64,000 nt of DNA from Mycobacterium sp. Root135 (GTDB taxonomy: Bacteria; Actinomycetota; Actinomycetes; Mycobacteriales; Mycobacteriaceae), in NCBI RefSeq assembly GCF_001426545.1, contig NZ_LMEZ01000001.1:994034-1058033 (forward strand), read 5' to 3'. This document shows positions 20,033-30,730 of the stretch, one piece after another. A program made the position numbers and the translations under genes. Each line of letters starts with the position of its first letter. Within the stretch, counting starts at the first letter, position 1. Below the pieces are notes generated by a model. That model did not search any database, was not told where the DNA came from, and saw only the letters and a program-made list of their open reading frames with translations.

Positions 20033-21053
20033 TGCTGGCGTCGTCGGTCAGCACGGCACCGATGCCGAGCTTTTCCTTGATCTTCTTCTCGATCTCGTTG
20101 GCCACTTCGGGGTTCTGGAGCAGGAAGTTGCGAGCGTTCTCCTTGCCCTGACCCAACTGCTCACCCTCGTAGGTGAACCAGGAGCCGGACTTGCGCACGA
20201 AGCCGTGCTCGACACCCATGTCGATGAGCGAGCCCTCCTTGGAGATGCCCTTGCCGTAGAGGATGTCGAACTCGGCCTGCTTGAAGGGCGGCGCCATCTT
20301 GTTCTTGACGACCTTGCAGCGGGTGCGGTTGCCGACCGCGTCGGTGCCGTCCTTGAGGGTCTCGATGCGGCGCACGTCCAACCGGATGGAGGCGTAGAAC
20401 TTCAGCGCCTTTCCGCCGGTGGTGGTTTCGGGCGAACCGAACATCACACCGATCTTCTCGCGGAGCTGGTTGATGAAGATCGCCGTGGTGTTCGAGTTGC
20501 TCAGGGCGCCGGTGATCTTGCGCAGGGCCTGGCTCATCAGGCGGGCCTGCAGACCGACGTGGCTGTCGCCCATCTCACCCTCGATCTCGGCGCGGGGCAC
20601 CAGGGCGGCCACCGAGTCGATGACCAGGATGTCGAGCGCGCCGGACCTGATCAGCATGTCGGCGATCTCGAGGGCCTGCTCACCGGTGTCCGGCTGCGAC
20701 ACCAGCAGCGAATCGGTGTCGACGCCCAGCCTCTTGGCGTAGTCCGGATCCAGCGCGTGCTCGGCGTCGATGAACGCCGCGATGCCGCCCGCGGCCTGCG
20801 CGTTGGCGACCGCGTGCAGCGCGACGGTGGTCTTACCCGAGGATTCCGGTCCGTAGATCTCGACGACGCGGCCGCGGGGCAGCCCGCCGATGCCGAGCGC
20901 CACGTCCAGGGCAATCGATCCCGTCGGGATGACCGAGATCGGCTGACGCACCTCTTCGCCGAGTCGCATCACCGATCCCTTGCCGTGACTCTTCTCGATC
21001 TGGGCGAGCGCTAGCTCGAGAGCCTTCTCGCGATCTGGGGCCTGTGGTGCCAT
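19998..21053 (-). CDS. recA: Recombinase RecA
   Basis: DNA strand-exchange ATPase and SOS co-protease, 351 residues. Walker A GPESSGKT, Walker [15 protein letters not shown] and the L2 region with [19 protein letters not shown] are intact. No intein interrupts the gene, unlike in M. tuberculosis. The upstream region carries both a LexA box (21156-21171) and a LexA-independent damage promoter (21108-21130). Confidence 0.98.
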   Translation of the reverse strand: MAPQAPDREKALELALAQIEKSHGKGSVMRLGEEVRQPISVIPTGSIALDVALGIGGLPRGRVVEIYGPESSGKTTVALHAVANAQAAGGIAAFIDAEHALDPDYAKRLGVDTDSLLVSQPDTGEQALEIADMLIRSGALDILVIDSVAALVPRAEIEGEMGDSHVGLQARLMSQALRKITGALSNSNTTAIFINQLREKIGVMFGSPETTTGGKALKFYASIRLDVRRIETLKDGTDAVGNRTRCKVVKNKMAPPFKQAEFDILYGKGISKEGSLIDMGVEHGFVRKSGSWFTYEGEQLGQGKENARNFLLQNPEVANEIEKKIKEKLGIGAVLTDDASNDKALPAPVDF

Positions 21054-21107
21054 GGTGGTCGTCTCCGTCCTGGTGAGTTCTCGATCGGTTCCGATCGGTT
21101 GGCCGTG

Positions 21108-21130
21108 ACGCTAGAACAGACCACCGACAT
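21108..21130 (-). promoter_or_regulatory. RecA-NDp / PafBC-type damage promoter of recA
   Basis: Read on the minus strand: ATGTCGGTG, eight bases, TAGCGT. This matches the mycobacterial LexA-independent DNA-damage promoter pattern TTGTCRGTG-N8-TANNNT at every defined position except the first base. It lies 55-77 bases upstream of recA. Confidence 0.75.
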
Positions 21131-21155
21131 TCCCGTCGAACACCGCTCACAGTAG

Positions 21156-21171
21156 ACGAACACCTGTTCGA
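21156..21171 (-). promoter_or_regulatory. LexA (SOS) box of recA
   Basis: Minus strand TCGAACAGGTGTTCGT fits the mycobacterial LexA consensus TCGAAC-N4-GTTCGA with one mismatch at the last base. It is 103 bases upstream of the recA ATG. Confidence 0.8.
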
Positions 21172-21209
21172 TTCAAGTGGACACGCCGGTGCGTCGTTCG
21201 GCTAGTGAG

Positions 21210-21404
21210 TCACCACTGGTCGCGGGGCACGTCGAAGTCGGCACACAGGGCCCGCCACACCTCGCGAGGATCGATCCCCGCTTCGATCGCCTGGACGGCG
21301 GTACGACCACCGACACCGCTCAGCACGTGGTCGACGAGCAGCGAGGCGCCCCGCACCCGGCCGAACTGGCCGTGGACGAGCTCGTGGAATTCCGTCAGCC
21401 GCAC
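21210..21404 (-). CDS. DUF3046 small protein (Rv2738c family)
   Basis: 64-residue conserved actinobacterial protein starting VRLTEFHELV and ending in the highly conserved WRALCADFDVPRDQW. Function unknown; habitually next to recA. GTG 21404 is chosen because the family begins (M)RLTEF; a GTG six bases upstream is in frame. Confidence 0.85.
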   Translation of the reverse strand: MRLTEFHELVHGQFGRVRGASLLVDHVLSGVGGRTAVQAIEAGIDPREVWRALCADFDVPRDQW

Positions 21405-21414
21405 GCCCACCAAC

Positions 21415-22590
21415 TTACCGAGACCGCGCGAGCGCGTCGTGGCACACCCGTACCGGATCGGCGACGTCGGCGATGCTCTCACCCGCCCGACGGGCCCGTT
21501 CCCGGTAGCCAGGCGACGACAGGACGTCGTCAACGGCCGCGGTCAGCGCCCCGGCCGTCAGCGGCCTAACCAAGCGGCCACTGCCTTGGCGCGCAACGCG
21601 ATTGGCGATTTCCCACTGGTCTCCCCCACCGGGCACCACCACCATTGGCACCCCCGCGAGGAGCGCCTTGGCCACCAGTCCGTGCCCGCCCCCGCCGATC
21701 ACCACGTCGGCGTGGGACAGCAGTTCGTCCTGACGACCGAGCCCGACGACGGCCCACGGCGGCACGGCGGCGCCGTCTCGACCGGCCAGCCGCGACACCA
21801 CCACCCGCGCGCCGGTCGGCACCGTACGGCCTGGCACCAGCGCCTCGAGTGCCACCTCGGCCAGGCCCTGTGTGCCCGTCACCGCGGTCGACGGGGCGAC
21901 GACGATCACCGGGCCGGTGTCGTCGGGAACGTCGAGCACCGCGGACGTCGGCTCGAAGTGCAAGGGTCCGACGACGACGGCCTCCGCGGGCCAGTCCGGA
22001 CGCGGCACCTCCAGCGCGGGCAGGGTGGCGATCAGTCGCCGCACCGGGCCGGGATCCGTCGGCGACAGACCGATCTCGACGCGCGCCGCCGAACGTTGCC
22101 GCTGTCCCACTCGCCACGACCGTGCGGTCAGCGCTCTCATCGCCGCGTCGCGCAACCGACCTCGCACACCCACGCCGGGTGCCAGCCCGCTTCCCAGCGG
22201 CGGCAGGCCCGTCGACGGCAGGTACAGCGGGTGCGGGTTCAGCTCCACCCACGGCACGCCGAGCATCTCCGCGGCCATCCCCCCGCAGGAGGTGATGACG
22301 TCGGAGACCACCAGGTCGAGTTTCAGGTCCTCGAGACCGGGCCGGTTGAGGACGGCCATCCGCGCCGCCCGCCGATGCAGCTTGGCACCCGAGTCGGCGT
22401 CGTCGTCGCCGTCGACGGGGTCCAGACCGGCCAGCAGCGCGGAGTCGACACCCTGCTCCCTGGCCACGTCCAACCATTGAGCACCGGTCAGCAGCGTCGG
22501 CTCGTCACCGGCGGCCAGGAACTTCAGGCACATCGCGATGGCGGGAAAGGCGTGGCCGGGATCGGGTCCCGCCACCACAGCCACGCGCAT
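21415..22590 (-). CDS. UDP-glycosyltransferase-like protein (Rv2739c family)
   Basis: GT-B fold glycosyltransferase resembling macrolide/UGT enzymes, 391 residues. N-terminal GPDPGHAFPAIAMC acceptor-side start; C-terminal donor-binding region with HADVVIGGGGHGLVAKALLAGVPMVVVPGGGDQWEIANRVARQGSG, the UGT signature with conserved His and Gln/Trp. Sugar and acceptor unknown. Ends ten bases before the DUF3046 start, probably one transcript. Confidence 0.82.
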   Translation of the reverse strand: MRVAVVAGPDPGHAFPAIAMCLKFLAAGDEPTLLTGAQWLDVAREQGVDSALLAGLDPVDGDDDADSGAKLHRRAARMAVLNRPGLEDLKLDLVVSDVITSCGGMAAEMLGVPWVELNPHPLYLPSTGLPPLGSGLAPGVGVRGRLRDAAMRALTARSWRVGQRQRSAARVEIGLSPTDPGPVRRLIATLPALEVPRPDWPAEAVVVGPLHFEPTSAVLDVPDDTGPVIVVAPSTAVTGTQGLAEVALEALVPGRTVPTGARVVVSRLAGRDGAAVPPWAVVGLGRQDELLSHADVVIGGGGHGLVAKALLAGVPMVVVPGGGDQWEIANRVARQGSGRLVRPLTAGALTAAVDDVLSSPGYRERARRAGESIADVADPVRVCHDALARSR

Positions 22591-22667
22591 CGCACCACCC
22601 TGTCACAGCCGCCCGGTGACCAGCGCTCGCGAGGTGATCGACGAGTCCCGAGGGCTGTCCCGAGGAC

Positions 22668-22673
22668 TATTGT
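22668..22673 (+). promoter_or_regulatory. -10 box for leaderless start of the epoxide-hydrolase-like gene
   Basis: TATTGT fits the mycobacterial -10 pattern TANNNT and stands six bases before the ATG at 22680, where a transcript would begin at the start codon. Confidence 0.5.
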
Positions 22674-22679
22674 GAGGCC

Positions 22680-23117
22680 ATGACAGACCAGACTTCGACC
22701 GTGCCCGCGGTCGACACCAAGGCACTCGTCGAGCGGTTTCTGTTCGCGGTGCAGAACGAGGACTTCGACACCGCGGACTCGCTGCTCGCCGACGACGTCA
22801 AGTGGCAGAACGTCGGTCTGCCGACCATCACCGGCCGGGAGCGCATCGTCAAACTGCTTCGCAGCGGTCAGGGCCGCGTCGGCTTCGAGGTGAAGTTCCA
22901 TCGCATCGCCGCCGAGGGCACGTCGGTGCTCACCGAACGCACCGACGTTCTGGTGTTCGGGTCACTACGGCTGCAGTTCTGGGTGTGCGGCGCCTTCGAG
23001 GTGCACGACGGCCGAATCACGTTGTGGCGGGACTACTTCGACTTCCTCGACATGTTCAAGGCCACCGTGCGAGGGGTCGTGGGGCTCGCGGTTCCGGCGT
23101 TGCGTCCCTCGCTGTGA
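22680..23117 (+). CDS. ephG: Limonene-1,2-epoxide hydrolase-like protein (EphG type)
   Basis: SnoaL/LEH-fold protein of 145 residues, homolog type of Rv2740. Landmarks: FDTADSLLADDVKWQNVGLPTITGRERI and the C-terminal DGRITLWRDYFDF, with Asp/Arg/Asp residues of the LEH catalytic set (D in WRDYFD, R in LTERTDV). Probably hydrolyses a bulky epoxide in the cytosol. The stop overlaps the next gene start by four bases. Confidence 0.82.
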   Translation: MTDQTSTVPAVDTKALVERFLFAVQNEDFDTADSLLADDVKWQNVGLPTITGRERIVKLLRSGQGRVGFEVKFHRIAAEGTSVLTERTDVLVFGSLRLQFWVCGAFEVHDGRITLWRDYFDFLDMFKATVRGVVGLAVPALRPSL

Positions 23118-23542
23118 CGAACGACGTGTCCAATGAAGCTGGGCCTGCCAAGCCCGGCGTCTTGCAGTACATCGGCTATTGCTACGGCAAGCGGCTGCCC
23201 AACTCCATGCGTCAGTGGGTGGCCGACGACCTCGCCGGTCCTGGCGCGACGCGACGCATGATGTTGCGGATGGTCGTGCCGGCGGTGCTGATCCTGACAC
23301 CGTTCTGGATCGTGCCGATGTCGTTGTATCTGCACCTGTCGACGACGGTGCCCATCCTGATCCCGTTCATCTTCTTCTCGCATGCGCTGAACAAGGTGTG
23401 GCGCCGCCACATGCTGCGTAAGCACGGGTTGGACACCAGCCTCGTCGACTATCGCAACCGTCAGCGCGACGCCCACATCCACGACGCGTACGCCGAGAAG
23501 TACGGACCCCGCTCGGGTCCGCCGAGCAGCAGCGCCGTCTGA
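23114..23542 (+). CDS. DUF5313 membrane protein
   Basis: 142-residue mycobacterial membrane protein. The conserved head VLQYIGYCYGKRLPNSMRQWVADDL is followed by two hydrophobic segments (MVVPAVLILTPFWIVPMSLYL; VPILIPFIFFSHALNKVW) and a basic tail with NRQRDAHIHDAYAEKYGPR. The GTG start overlaps the epoxide-hydrolase stop (GTGA). Function unknown. Two bases separate it from the convergent pspM. Confidence 0.8.
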   Translation: MTNDVSNEAGPAKPGVLQYIGYCYGKRLPNSMRQWVADDLAGPGATRRMMLRMVVPAVLILTPFWIVPMSLYLHLSTTVPILIPFIFFSHALNKVWRRHMLRKHGLDTSLVDYRNRQRDAHIHDAYAEKYGPRSGPPSSSAV

Positions 23543-23544
23543 TC

Positions 23545-24366
23545 TCAGGCGCCGCGCAGGTGCCCGAGTTCGTCGAAGGCCTGCGCCCAGCCGGCCAGTC
23601 GGTCCGTCGCGTTGCCCAACTCGTGGCGTTGACGCTGGGCTGACATCGGCGAGCTCGACATCGACCCGGAGTTGGCCGCGGACACCAATCGCGCTGCGGC
23701 CTCGACCATTTCGTTGTACTGCCGGACCCCGCTGTCGAGTTGGGCGGTGAAGGCCCTGATCGTCGGGCTCAGATGCGCGCGCGACTGGGGAGCAGCGGTG
23801 GCGGCCTTCTCCATCGACACGACTTCGTTGGCCGTCGCCGTCATGGTCGCCGAGGTCTGATTGGCGGCGTCGACGACGTCGCGCAGTTCGTCGGCGGGCA
23901 GCATGTTGCCGCGCTCCATCACGCCGAGTAGGGAGAACAGGCCCCGCTCAGCCGAATTCAGGGCGGCGATCGGTTGCCGGGCCGCCGAACCCCACGGCGG
24001 TAGCCGCCGCACCCGGCGCTCCGGTGGCAGTGGCGAGCGCTTGAGCCACCGCCAGCGAAGGAACGTCAAGGTGGCCAGGAACGCCGCGCCGACGGCGATG
24101 CTGGCCGGGATGGGCAACACCCAGGCGGGGATGACATCCCACGAGGCGAGAACCCCGGTAACCGCAATCCACAGACCAGTGGAGAACGCGAAGAACACCG
24201 TGGCTCGGAGTGCCCACCGACGCTTGCGCAGCAGCTTGGCCCGAGGGTCGGAGGCGGCGCCCAGTCGCTGGGCAACCACGTCGGAGAATTCGGCCGCGGT
24301 GTCGACGCCACGCTGCACCAGCATGCGCCAACCCTCGACTCGTCCGGTCCGAGGTTCCGCTGCCAT
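23545..24366 (-). CDS. pspM: Phage-shock envelope-stress membrane protein PspM
   Basis: Homolog type of Rv2743c, the membrane partner of PspA in the mycobacterial Psp system. 273 residues: a soluble head (VEGWRMLVQRGVDTAAEFSDVVAQRLG), two membrane segments (ATVFFAFSTGLWIAVTGVLAS; VLPIPASIAVGAAFLATLTFL) and a long helical C-terminal part. ATG 24366 behind AGGTAGG. The pspN gene that follows in M. tuberculosis (Rv2742c) is absent; the DUF5313 gene on the other strand follows directly. Confidence 0.88.
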   Translation of the reverse strand: MAAEPRTGRVEGWRMLVQRGVDTAAEFSDVVAQRLGAASDPRAKLLRKRRWALRATVFFAFSTGLWIAVTGVLASWDVIPAWVLPIPASIAVGAAFLATLTFLRWRWLKRSPLPPERRVRRLPPWGSAARQPIAALNSAERGLFSLLGVMERGNMLPADELRDVVDAANQTSATMTATANEVVSMEKAATAAPQSRAHLSPTIRAFTAQLDSGVRQYNEMVEAAARLVSAANSGSMSSSPMSAQRQRHELGNATDRLAGWAQAFDELGHLRGA

Positions 24367-24386
24367 GGGCCACCTACCTTCGAGAA

Positions 24387-25199
24387 CTATTGCGAGAGCG
24401 GGTTTTCCGGCGTCGCCGCCGGCGGGTTGGTCGCGGGCGCGGCCGGTGTCGCGGTGGCGTCACCCGACGGCAGCGCGTCGCCGCGCATGGAGGCGCGGAT
24501 CTGCTCGAGTCGCGAATGCCCGGCCATCTGGACGCTGGCCTGCTGAATCTCCATCATGCGTCCCTGAACCGAGTTCTGGGCGAGCTCGGCGGAGCCCATG
24601 GCGTTCGCGTAGCGGCGTTCGATCTTGTCCCTGACCTCGTCGAGGCTGGGCGTGCTTCCCGGCGCCGAGATCTCACTCATCGACCGCAACGAGGCGCTGA
24701 CCTGTTCCTGCATCTTCGCCTGCTCCAGCTGGCTCAGCAGCTTGCTGCGCTCGGCGATCTTCTGCTGCAACACCATCGCGTTCTGCTCGACGGCCTTCTT
24801 GGCCTGACCGGCCGCCTGCAGTGCCTGATCGTGCAGAGTCTTGAGGTCTTCGACGCTCTGTTCGGCGGTGACGAGCTGCGCGGCGAACGCCTCGGCCGCG
24901 TTGGTGTACTCGGTCGCCTTCGCGGCGTCACCCGACGTCGCGGCCTGGTCGGCCAGCGTCAGGGCCTGACGCACGTTGACCTGAAGCTTTTCGATGTCGG
25001 CCAGCTGGCGGTTGAGCCGCATCTCGAGCTGACGCTGGTTGCCGATCACCGACGCCGCCTGCTGAGTCAGCCCCTGGTGTTGCCGCTGCGCTTCCTCGAT
25101 GGCCTGCTGAATCTGCACCTTCGGGTCGGCGTACTCGTCGACCTTGGAGCTGAACAGGGCCATGAGGTACTTCCACGCCTTGGTGAACGGGTTGGCCAT
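24387..25199 (-). CDS. pspA: Phage-shock protein A (35-kDa antigen)
   Basis: PspA/IM30 family peripheral membrane protein that stabilises the envelope and restrains ClgR, 270 residues. N-terminal amphipathic [26 protein letters not shown], then long coiled coils from about residue 30 to 220, and a Pro/Ala-rich tail ([20 protein letters not shown]) typical of mycobacterial PspA. Second gene of clgR-pspA-pspM. Confidence 0.95.
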   Translation of the reverse strand: MANPFTKAWKYLMALFSSKVDEYADPKVQIQQAIEEAQRQHQGLTQQAASVIGNQRQLEMRLNRQLADIEKLQVNVRQALTLADQAATSGDAAKATEYTNAAEAFAAQLVTAEQSVEDLKTLHDQALQAAGQAKKAVEQNAMVLQQKIAERSKLLSQLEQAKMQEQVSASLRSMSEISAPGSTPSLDEVRDKIERRYANAMGSAELAQNSVQGRMMEIQQASVQMAGHSRLEQIRASMRGDALPSGDATATPAAPATNPPAATPENPLSQ

Positions 25200-25361
25200 C
25201 AGTACGTTCCGCCTTCGTGTTGGAGTAAGTCCAGTGTGCCCGTCCCGTGCGGGGAGCTCACCGACGTGCGTAAGTATTCGCTACCTGCCAACTTATCGGT
25301 TGCACGCAGATCGCCACACCCCCGCTCGCGTTTCCGGCGTGGCAGAGCTGATCGGACGCGC

Positions 25362-25697
25362 TCAGGCCACCGCCATCGACACGGCCTGCGGAATCACGAC
25401 GCGCGTCGAGTAGTCGATGGTGGCACCGCTGGCGGTGGCGACCGGTCGAGCGGCGACCCGTTCGCGGCGCTCCATGGTCTGGCCCGCGTCGGTCAGCACG
25501 CGGGACAGCGGGACCTCCAGGGCACCGCAGATGGCACTGAGCAGCTCACTGGAGGCTTCCTTGCGGCCCCGCTCCACCTCGGACAGGTAGCCGAGGCTGA
25601 CGCGGGCGTCGTCGGACACTTCTCGCAGCGTCCGCCCCTGCGAGAGCCGGGCCTGACGCAAGACGTCGCCGATCACTTCGCGAAGCAATGTCGTCAT
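25362..25697 (-). CDS. clgR: Transcriptional activator ClgR
   Basis: Helix-turn-helix activator of clp protease and psp genes, 111 residues. HTH at 18-45 ([27 protein letters not shown]... motif region). The C-terminus ends in small hydrophobic residues (SMAVA), a plausible Clp degradation tag; ClgR is known to be turned over by Clp proteases. Strong GAGGAG ribosome site. A SigE-type promoter lies 60 bases upstream. Confidence 0.93.
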   Translation of the reverse strand: MTTLLREVIGDVLRQARLSQGRTLREVSDDARVSLGYLSEVERGRKEASSELLSAICGALEVPLSRVLTDAGQTMERRERVAARPVATASGATIDYSTRVVIPQAVSMAVA

Positions 25698-25757
25698 CGC
25701 GGTCTCCTCACAACGAAGGACGTGGTTGCAGATCTATTCGGTATCACTATCAACCAG

Positions 25758-25785
25758 AACGCCCGCGGCTGCCGGATTGGTTCCC
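25758..25785 (-). promoter_or_regulatory. SigE-type promoter of the clgR-pspA-pspM operon
   Basis: On the minus strand GGGAAC, 18 bases, CGTT. This matches the mycobacterial SigE promoter pattern GGAAC-N18/19-CGTT, about 60 bases before the clgR ATG. It fits the known SigE control of clgR in M. tuberculosis. Confidence 0.7.
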
Positions 25786-25810
25786 GAAAGCCGCCCGAAA
25801 GCTCCGTACG

Positions 25811-26392
25811 TCACGTTCGAACGCCGCGCACTGCCGAGAGCAGGTAATCCGCGCCGGTGAGGACGGTCAGCACGATCGCGGCCCACATGAACACCCAGGC
25901 CCCCGTCAGCCACGCCCCGTCCAGGGGAAGGACGAACAGGCCGATCGCCACGGACTGGACGAGCGTCTTGAGCTTGCCGCCCCGGCTTGCCGGGATCACG
26001 CCGCTGCGGATGACGACGAGCCGCAGAATCGTCACGCCGACTTCGCGGACCAAGATCAGAATGGTGACCCACCACGGCAGGTCGCCAAGAATGCTGAGAC
26101 CGACGAGTGCGGCCCCGATCAACGCCTTGTCGGCGATCGGGTCGGCGAGCTTGCCGAACTCCGTGATCATGCCGTAGCTGCGCGCGATGGCGCCGTCGAA
26201 CCGGTCGGTGATCACCGCCACGGTGAAGATGATGAAAGCGACCACTCGCCAATATGATTCGTGGCCGTCACCGACGAACAGGGCCGCGAGGAACACCGGA
26301 ACGAGCACGATGCGCACACCAGTGAGCGCGTTGGCGACGTTGACCACACTCACGCGCGGGGTCAACGGATCGACATCTGACTGACCCGGCAC
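25811..26392 (-). CDS. pgsA3: CDP-alcohol phosphatidyltransferase (PgsA3 type)
   Basis: Phospholipid synthase of the CDP-alcohol family, probably phosphatidylglycerophosphate synthase. The catalytic motif D-G-x2-A-R-x8-G-x3-D-x3-D is intact in the segment beginning DRFDGAIARSYG. About five membrane segments in 193 residues. Start GTG 26392 is the best guess; an in-frame TTG at 26416 exists. It would be divergent from argA with about 40 bases between starts. Confidence 0.87.
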   Translation of the reverse strand: MPGQSDVDPLTPRVSVVNVANALTGVRIVLVPVFLAALFVGDGHESYWRVVAFIIFTVAVITDRFDGAIARSYGMITEFGKLADPIADKALIGAALVGLSILGDLPWWVTILILVREVGVTILRLVVIRSGVIPASRGGKLKTLVQSVAIGLFVLPLDGAWLTGAWVFMWAAIVLTVLTGADYLLSAVRGVRT

Positions 26393-26421
26393 GTGACCAG
26401 AATATCGGTAGACCAAACCGA

Positions 26422-26427
26422 TACCCT
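26422..26427 (+). promoter_or_regulatory. -10 box for leaderless argA
   Basis: TACCCT (TANNNT) lies seven bases before the GTG at 26435, placing the expected transcription start at the start codon; this supports 26435 rather than the in-frame GTG at 26393. Confidence 0.5.
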
Positions 26428-26434
26428 CACTGCT

Positions 26435-26950
26435 GTGACTGGAGCGCCTCTAAACGACGATCTCGTGGTTCGTCGGGCCCGCACGTCGGACGTTCCAGCG
26501 ATCAAGTCGTTGGTCGACGTCTACGCGGGAAAGATCCTGTTGGAGAAGAATCTCGTCACCCTCTACGAGGCGGTCCAGGAGTTCTGGGTCGCCGAACTGG
26601 AAGACGAGTTGGTGGGCTGCGGGGCTCTGCACGTGCTGTGGGCCGATCTCGGCGAGGTACGCACCGTGGCTGCACACCCCCGGATGCAGGGGCGCGGCGT
26701 CGGGCACGCCGTCGTGGCGCGATTGCTCGACGTCGCAAGGGAGTTGCGGCTGCAGAGGATCTTCGTGCTCACCTTCGAGACCGAGTTCTTCGGCAGCCAC
26801 GGTTTCCAGGAGATCGAAGGCACCCCGGTGACGGCCGAGGTGTACGACGAGATGCGCCGTTCCTACGACATCGGCGTCGCCGAATTCCTCGACCTGTCCT
26901 ACGTCAAGCCCAACATCTTGGGCAACACGAGGATGCTGCTGACGCTCTGA
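26435..26950 (+). CDS. argA: N-acetylglutamate synthase, short GNAT type
   Basis: First step of arginine synthesis: acetyl-CoA plus glutamate. 171 residues, GNAT fold, with VRRARTSDVPAIKSLVDVYAGKILLEKNLVTLYE, AcCoA loop MQGRGVGHAVV and C-terminal FLDLSYVKPNILGNTRMLL, as in the mycobacterial single-domain ArgA. GTG 26435 chosen from the leaderless promoter and family length. The palindromic repeat at 26951 begins on the base after the stop codon. Confidence 0.93.
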   Translation: MTGAPLNDDLVVRRARTSDVPAIKSLVDVYAGKILLEKNLVTLYEAVQEFWVAELEDELVGCGALHVLWADLGEVRTVAAHPRMQGRGVGHAVVARLLDVARELRLQRIFVLTFETEFFGSHGFQEIEGTPVTAEVYDEMRRSYDIGVAEFLDLSYVKPNILGNTRMLLTL

Positions 26951-27013
26951 GCGCCGAACGTGACGCCACTGCGAGAATTCGACCCGCAAGTCGCAGTGGG
27001 CTCACGTTCGGCG
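26951..27013. repeat. Palindromic repeat P1, distal end of unit 1
   Basis: Arms of 22 bases (outer part GCCGAACGTGA / TCACGTTCGGC, inner part CCACTGCGA / TCGCAGTGG) pair with two mismatches around a 17-base loop. The minus-strand gene's last codons and its TGA lie within the right arm. Confidence 0.9.
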
Positions 27014-27841
27014 GTCTCGGGCCCGCCCGACCCGGCCTATTATCGCGCCGTCCGCGTCCTCGGCAGTAATCCGAACGTCGTCCCACCCGAGTTCGGTCAC
27101 GTCGGCGTGGCGCCTGATGTCCCTCGCGAATTGACTGCGGGTCATCCGATGATGCTTACCGTCGTAGTCGACCCCCACCTTGATGTCCCGCCAACCCATG
27201 TCGAGGACCGCCACGAGCTGCCCCCACTCGTCGTACACCGGAATCTGGGTCTCCGGACTCGGAAAGCCTGCCGCGACGAGGACCAGGCGCACCCTGGTCT
27301 CCTGCGGCGACTCGGCGCCCGCGTCCACGAGGGCGAGTACGTCGGCCGCGGCGCGAATGCCCCGCCGTCCGCGATGACGCTCGGCGAGCAACTCGACGTC
27401 GGCCACCTTGAGCTTGGTGGCGCGCGCCAGTGAGTCGATCGCCGCGACCGCCCGGCCACGTGGGTAGCGGCAGGCAATGTCGAGCGCCGTCCGCGCCGGC
27501 GTCGTCACGCGAACTCCGTCGACGAGCGACGTCTCGTCGTCTTCGAATCGATCCGACCAGGTGGTGATTCCTTCGGGAGGCCGCCGATTGGGATACAGCA
27601 GCTGCGCCGATGCCCGGTCGTCGACCCACTTTGCGCCATGCAACGCAGCAGCCGACTGCCCGGCGACGATTCCCGCACGCCCCGACCACAACCACGCCGC
27701 CCGCGCGCGGGTCACCGCGGTCAGCTCGGAACCTCTCGGAATGTAGACGTCGCGATGGATCGCTACGCACGTGCTCCGAAGCTGGTACGGCGTCAGGCGG
27801 CCCGCGGCCACCGACTCACTACCAACGAACGGCTCCCCCAT
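27002..27841 (-). CDS. AbiEi/DUF559-like protein with PD-(D/E)xK-like C-terminus, copy 1
   Basis: 279 residues, probably a DNA-interacting protein. The N-terminal half (FVGSESVAAGRLTPYQLR, AAWLWSGRAGIVAGQSAA, VTTPARTALDIACRYPRGRAVAAIDSL) resembles the AbiEi-type winged-helix region of type IV toxin-antitoxin proteins. The C-terminal half has SPQETRVRL (Glu181), VLDMGW (Asp214) and VDYDGKHH (Asp225, Asp227, His230), which resembles the DUF559/Vsr-like nuclease core. It is collinear without gaps with the gene at 43291. The gene lies between two copies of one palindrome and its stop codon is inside the distal copy. Start ATG 27841 from alignment to copy 2; no clear ribosome site. Could be a nuclease, an antitoxin-like regulator, or the mobility protein of the unit. 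Confidence 0.75.
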   Translation of the reverse strand: MGEPFVGSESVAAGRLTPYQLRSTCVAIHRDVYIPRGSELTAVTRARAAWLWSGRAGIVAGQSAAALHGAKWVDDRASAQLLYPNRRPPEGITTWSDRFEDDETSLVDGVRVTTPARTALDIACRYPRGRAVAAIDSLARATKLKVADVELLAERHRGRRGIRAAADVLALVDAGAESPQETRVRLVLVAAGFPSPETQIPVYDEWGQLVAVLDMGWRDIKVGVDYDGKHHRMTRSQFARDIRRHADVTELGWDDVRITAEDADGAIIGRVGRARDRRT

Positions 27842-27871
27842 GGCGGCAGTGTGCCGACACCATCCGACACC

Positions 27872-27934
27872 GCGCCGAACGTGACGCCACTGCGAGAATC
27901 CGGCCCGCACGTCGCAGTGGGCTCACGTTCGGCG
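27872..27934. repeat. Palindromic repeat P2, proximal end of unit 1
   Basis: Second copy of the 63-bp palindrome, differing from P1 at three positions, all in the loop region, so both arms are conserved exactly. It ends seven bases from the ftsK stop codon and begins 31 bases upstream of the unit's gene start. Confidence 0.9.
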
Positions 27935-27941
27935 TTGCAGC

Positions 27942-30545
<2,604 letters not shown>

Positions 30546-30717
30546 GGGGAAAGACTAGTCGCACCAACCCCAGATTCACCATTAGCCACACAGGTAACAA
30601 ATAGCTAACTATGGCACGACGAAAACCGTAGGCCCCGCATATGGCCTCCCGCCAGCACAGATGCCAAACGTGGCCAGCGTCACCCAGGCTCGTCACGACG
30701 GAATCCGTTGTCGTCGG

Positions 30718-30723
30718 TACTCT
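30718..30723 (+). promoter_or_regulatory. -10 box for leaderless SulP-carbonic anhydrase gene
   Basis: TACTCT (TANNNT) is seven bases upstream of GTG 30731, so the message probably starts at the GTG. Confidence 0.5.
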
Positions 30724-30730
30724 CGACACG

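Larger units (their letters stand above)
26951..27934 (-). mobile_element. Palindrome-bracketed nuclease-like unit 1
   Basis: A 984-bp unit made of a 279-codon gene with a 63-bp palindromic repeat at each end (26951-27013 and 27872-27934, direct orientation, 3 mismatches in 63). It begins on the base after the argA stop and ends seven bases before the ftsK stop. argA and ftsK are neighbours in M. tuberculosis, so the unit is a clean insert. No target-site duplication longer than the repeats themselves is apparent. Confidence 0.6.

Noticed and set aside
19998..21053. RecA intein
   Set aside because: The reading frame is 351 codons with uninterrupted RecA motifs.
27002..27841. Type IV toxin-antitoxin pair
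   Set aside because: Only an AbiEi-like domain is present; no AbiEii-type nucleotidyltransferase toxin lies next to either copy.
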